DNA from: Drosophila persimilis
Taxonomy: Eukaryota; Arthropoda; Insecta; Diptera; Drosophilidae
Length of the DNA stretch: 64,000 nucleotides
NCBI RefSeq assembly: GCF_003286085.1
Contig: NW_020825430.1
Location: 62,001 to 126,000, forward strand
Reading direction: 5' to 3'
Below, one piece after another: positions 63,852-64,000 of the stretch. Positions within the stretch are counted from its first letter, which is position 1; each line of letters starts with the position of its first letter. A program made the position numbers and the translations under genes. The notes below the pieces were generated by a model. That model saw only the letters and a program-made list of their open reading frames with translations. It did not search any database and was not told where the DNA came from.

Positions 63852-64000
63852 ATGATTAAGATTATAATCTTACTAATGTTCACCGTCCTACAAGCTACCG
63901 GACAGAATATAGAGATAGATCCCATCAACTCAAGGAATGGATATCTCATATTCAAAACAAATACCACTATCTAACAATTAATATAACAAAAACAGATGAA
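63852..64000 (+). pseudogene. env: Env start of the second tandem copy (frameshifted, cut by window end)
   Basis: ATG at 63852 and the same signal-like start as at 59383. A deletion of about 28 bases between AATACCA-type direct repeats near 63960 shifts the frame, and a stop follows at 63972. Confidence 0.8.

Larger units (their letters stand above)
60683..64000 (+). repeat. Second tandem copy of the errantivirus internal region
   Basis: From 60683 the sequence repeats 53437 onward (offset 7246 bases at first). It lacks the BEL/Pao derivative and the 121-base RNase H deletion, and runs past the window end. Confidence 0.93.

Noticed and set aside
1..64000. tRNA, rRNA, riboswitch or bacterial operon features
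   Set aside because: None seen; gene structure, introns and repeats are those of an insect genome.

Overview
The window looks like repeat-dense, heterochromatin-like DNA of a Drosophila species. Evidence: several hundred bases to 1.1 kb of DINE-1/INE-1-like (Helentron) repeats, arthropod LTR retrotransposons of the gypsy/errantivirus, copia and BEL/Pao groups, a jockey-type LINE, and host exons with short 65-72 bp introns. The DINE-1 sequence resembles obscura-group copies as I remember them, so an obscura-group species (D. pseudoobscura/miranda type) is my best but unproven guess. There is nothing bacterial here, and I see no tRNA, rRNA or CRISPR.

Layout. 1-2733: minus-strand LINE (5' part of ORF2, PHD-like ORF1, 5' region). 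2734-10467: a full-length but broken gypsy-like errantivirus (element A), with two LTRs, a 4-bp TGCA target duplication, gag, pol and env. 10468-13700: remnant of a different, GC-rich Ty3/gypsy element with its 3' LTR. 13927-16836: DINE-1 copies, including a head-to-head pair of 1.12 kb. 16600-19822 and 30249-33472: an inverted duplication of 3.2 kb carrying an intact two-exon host gene in each arm. Between the arms lie a possible host exon, a 5'-truncated minus-strand gypsy copy (element C), a structurally complete copia-like element inside C, and the last two exons of an nrf-6-like acyltransferase gene. 33473-36171: more DINE-1 pieces and two LTR remnants. 36172-45255: element-A-type gypsy sequence amplified as a 3882-bp tandem array (two full units plus a partial one). 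45256-51660: a BEL/Pao element with several frame breaks. 51660-64000: a second errantivirus of the tRNA-Ser-primed group, itself tandemly duplicated (7246-bp offset), whose first copy is interrupted by a minus-strand, RT-less BEL/Pao derivative.

How it works together. Almost every coding region belongs to a transposon and most are defective. The exceptions are the host gene in both arms, the nearly intact copia (one frameshift, LTRs differing at one base), and the env frame plus the RNase H-integrase frame in both tandem-array units. The most unusual features are structural: two independent tandem amplifications of truncated retroviral elements, one of which carries host flank in its repeat unit; a near-identical gene-bearing inverted repeat whose breakpoints sit at DINE-1 ends; a DINE-1 palindrome; and an RT-less BEL/Pao Gag-protease frame with a coiled-coil-like C-terminus. 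I found no convincing sign of an entirely new enzymatic system.
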